Below are positions 5,574-6,009 of a stretch of 6,009 nucleotides of DNA, piece by piece. The notes under the pieces are model-generated. The model saw only the letters and a program-made list of their open reading frames with translations. It had not been told where the DNA came from and did not search any database. Positions within the stretch are counted from its first letter, which is position 1, and each line of letters begins with the position of its first letter. Both the position numbers and the translations under genes were made by a program. The DNA is from Comamonadaceae bacterium (GTDB taxonomy: Bacteria; Pseudomonadota; Gammaproteobacteria; Burkholderiales; Burkholderiaceae_C), in the NCBI GenBank assembly GCA_947475495.1, contig CANJNX010000059.1, positions 1 to 6,009 on the forward strand. Reading direction: 5' to 3'.

Positions 5574-6009
5574 AATCGTATGCAATCACCGCTTGGCCCT
5601 GCTCAGCTTGGGAACGCCAGCGGGCCAGAGCCGCATCGCTGGGGTAAAAACGGGCGTTGTCATGCAACTGAACTTCAGCGACCGCCCCTTCCTGTGGCGC
5701 CATCGATGTTTCTGGGGGCAACTCCACCGCAAAACGCACCAACATACCGCGCACCAATTCGCCCTGTTCTGTCATTTCGCGTTGCGCCGGAAACTCGCGC
5801 AGTAACTGGGCAATATCGGGGCCTGCGGTGTGGGCATCGGGTTTGATTGTGACTCGCAGAAATTTGCCGAACCTGCAACGCGCTTGCTCGAGGTCCCACA
5901 ATTGGGTGATCGTGAACTGCATTCCGCCCGAGAATCGATCAGGCTGGGCTTTGCCCATCGCAATAATCAAAGCATCTTCTTTGAGGAGGTTTTTATGTGC
6001 ATTGAGCAA
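5572..6009 (-). CDS. dnaE: DNA polymerase III alpha subunit, C-terminal 145 residues (5' end outside window)
   Basis: DnaE is the replicative DNA polymerase catalytic subunit. Only its C-terminal end is present, and the frame is open to the right edge. It begins LLNAHKNLLKEDALIIAMGK followed by DRFSGGMQFTITQLWDLEQAR. The LLKEDAL..(V/M)G....D.F.GG motif is the OB-fold region near the C-terminus of DnaE proteins. The rest (FLRVTIKPDAHTAG, then LLREFPAQ and the tail ending VIAYD) matches the region linked in E. coli to contacts with the clamp-loader tau subunit. The polymerase active site lies outside the window. The first residue at the edge is an internal Leu (TTG), not a start. The TAA is 10 nt from the dioxygenase ATG, with no room for a terminator between them. 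Confidence 0.93.
   Translation of the reverse strand: MLNAHKNLLKEDALIIAMGKAQPDRFSGGMQFTITQLWDLEQARCRFGKFLRVTIKPDAHTAGPDIAQLLREFPAQREMTEQGELVRGMLVRFAVELPPETSMAPQEGAVAEVQLHDNARFYPSDAALARWRSQAEQGQAVIAYD

Noticed and set aside
5559..5585. ATG at 5585 as the dioxygenase start
   Set aside because: It lies within dnaE and adds eight residues not expected for the family. The ATG at 5561 has AAGGCGG at good spacing.
5983..5997. GAGGAGG-N5-ATG on the plus strand, a perfect-looking ribosome site and start near the right edge
   Set aside because: It is the complement of the dnaE codons for a conserved NLLKED segment. Only a few codons follow before the edge, so no gene can be supported.

Overview
The window looks like chromosomal DNA from a betaproteobacterium, probably Burkholderiales and perhaps a moderate-GC Comamonadaceae relative. 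This placement rests on the style of the Tol proteins (a short TolA with an AxxxH rather than SxxxH transmembrane motif) and of the DnaE C-terminus. It is inference, because no rRNA or other marker gene is present.

Left part (1-1589, plus strand): the 3' end of tolQ, then complete tolR and tolA. These encode the inner-membrane, proton-motive-force-driven part of the Tol-Pal envelope system. No tolB or pal follows. After a 62-bp gap the next gene faces tolA tail to tail.

Middle part (1652-4308, minus strand): a three-gene ABC importer in transcription order substrate-binding protein (NMT1/THI5-like fold), ATPase, permease (SsuC/TauC-type). The ATPase and permease genes overlap by ATGA. A 7-bp inverted repeat spans the binding protein/ATPase junction. 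The operon is preceded by a 215-bp intergenic region (4309-4523) with an AT-rich leader, a TTGAAA -35-like hexamer and a GTATAC-centred palindrome that fits FadR-type GntR operators.

Right part (4524-6009, minus strand): a complete non-haem iron 2-oxoglutarate dioxygenase of the isopenicillin N synthase fold with all five diagnostic residues. It begins only 10 nt after the stop codon of dnaE, the replicative DNA polymerase III alpha subunit, whose last 145 residues run off the right edge.

The dioxygenase and the importer are co-oriented and adjacent. They plausibly form an uptake-and-oxidation module for a small organic compound, inserted between two housekeeping loci (tolQRA and dnaE). The substrate cannot be read from the sequence. 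No RNA genes, CRISPR arrays, insertion sequences or phage genes were seen.
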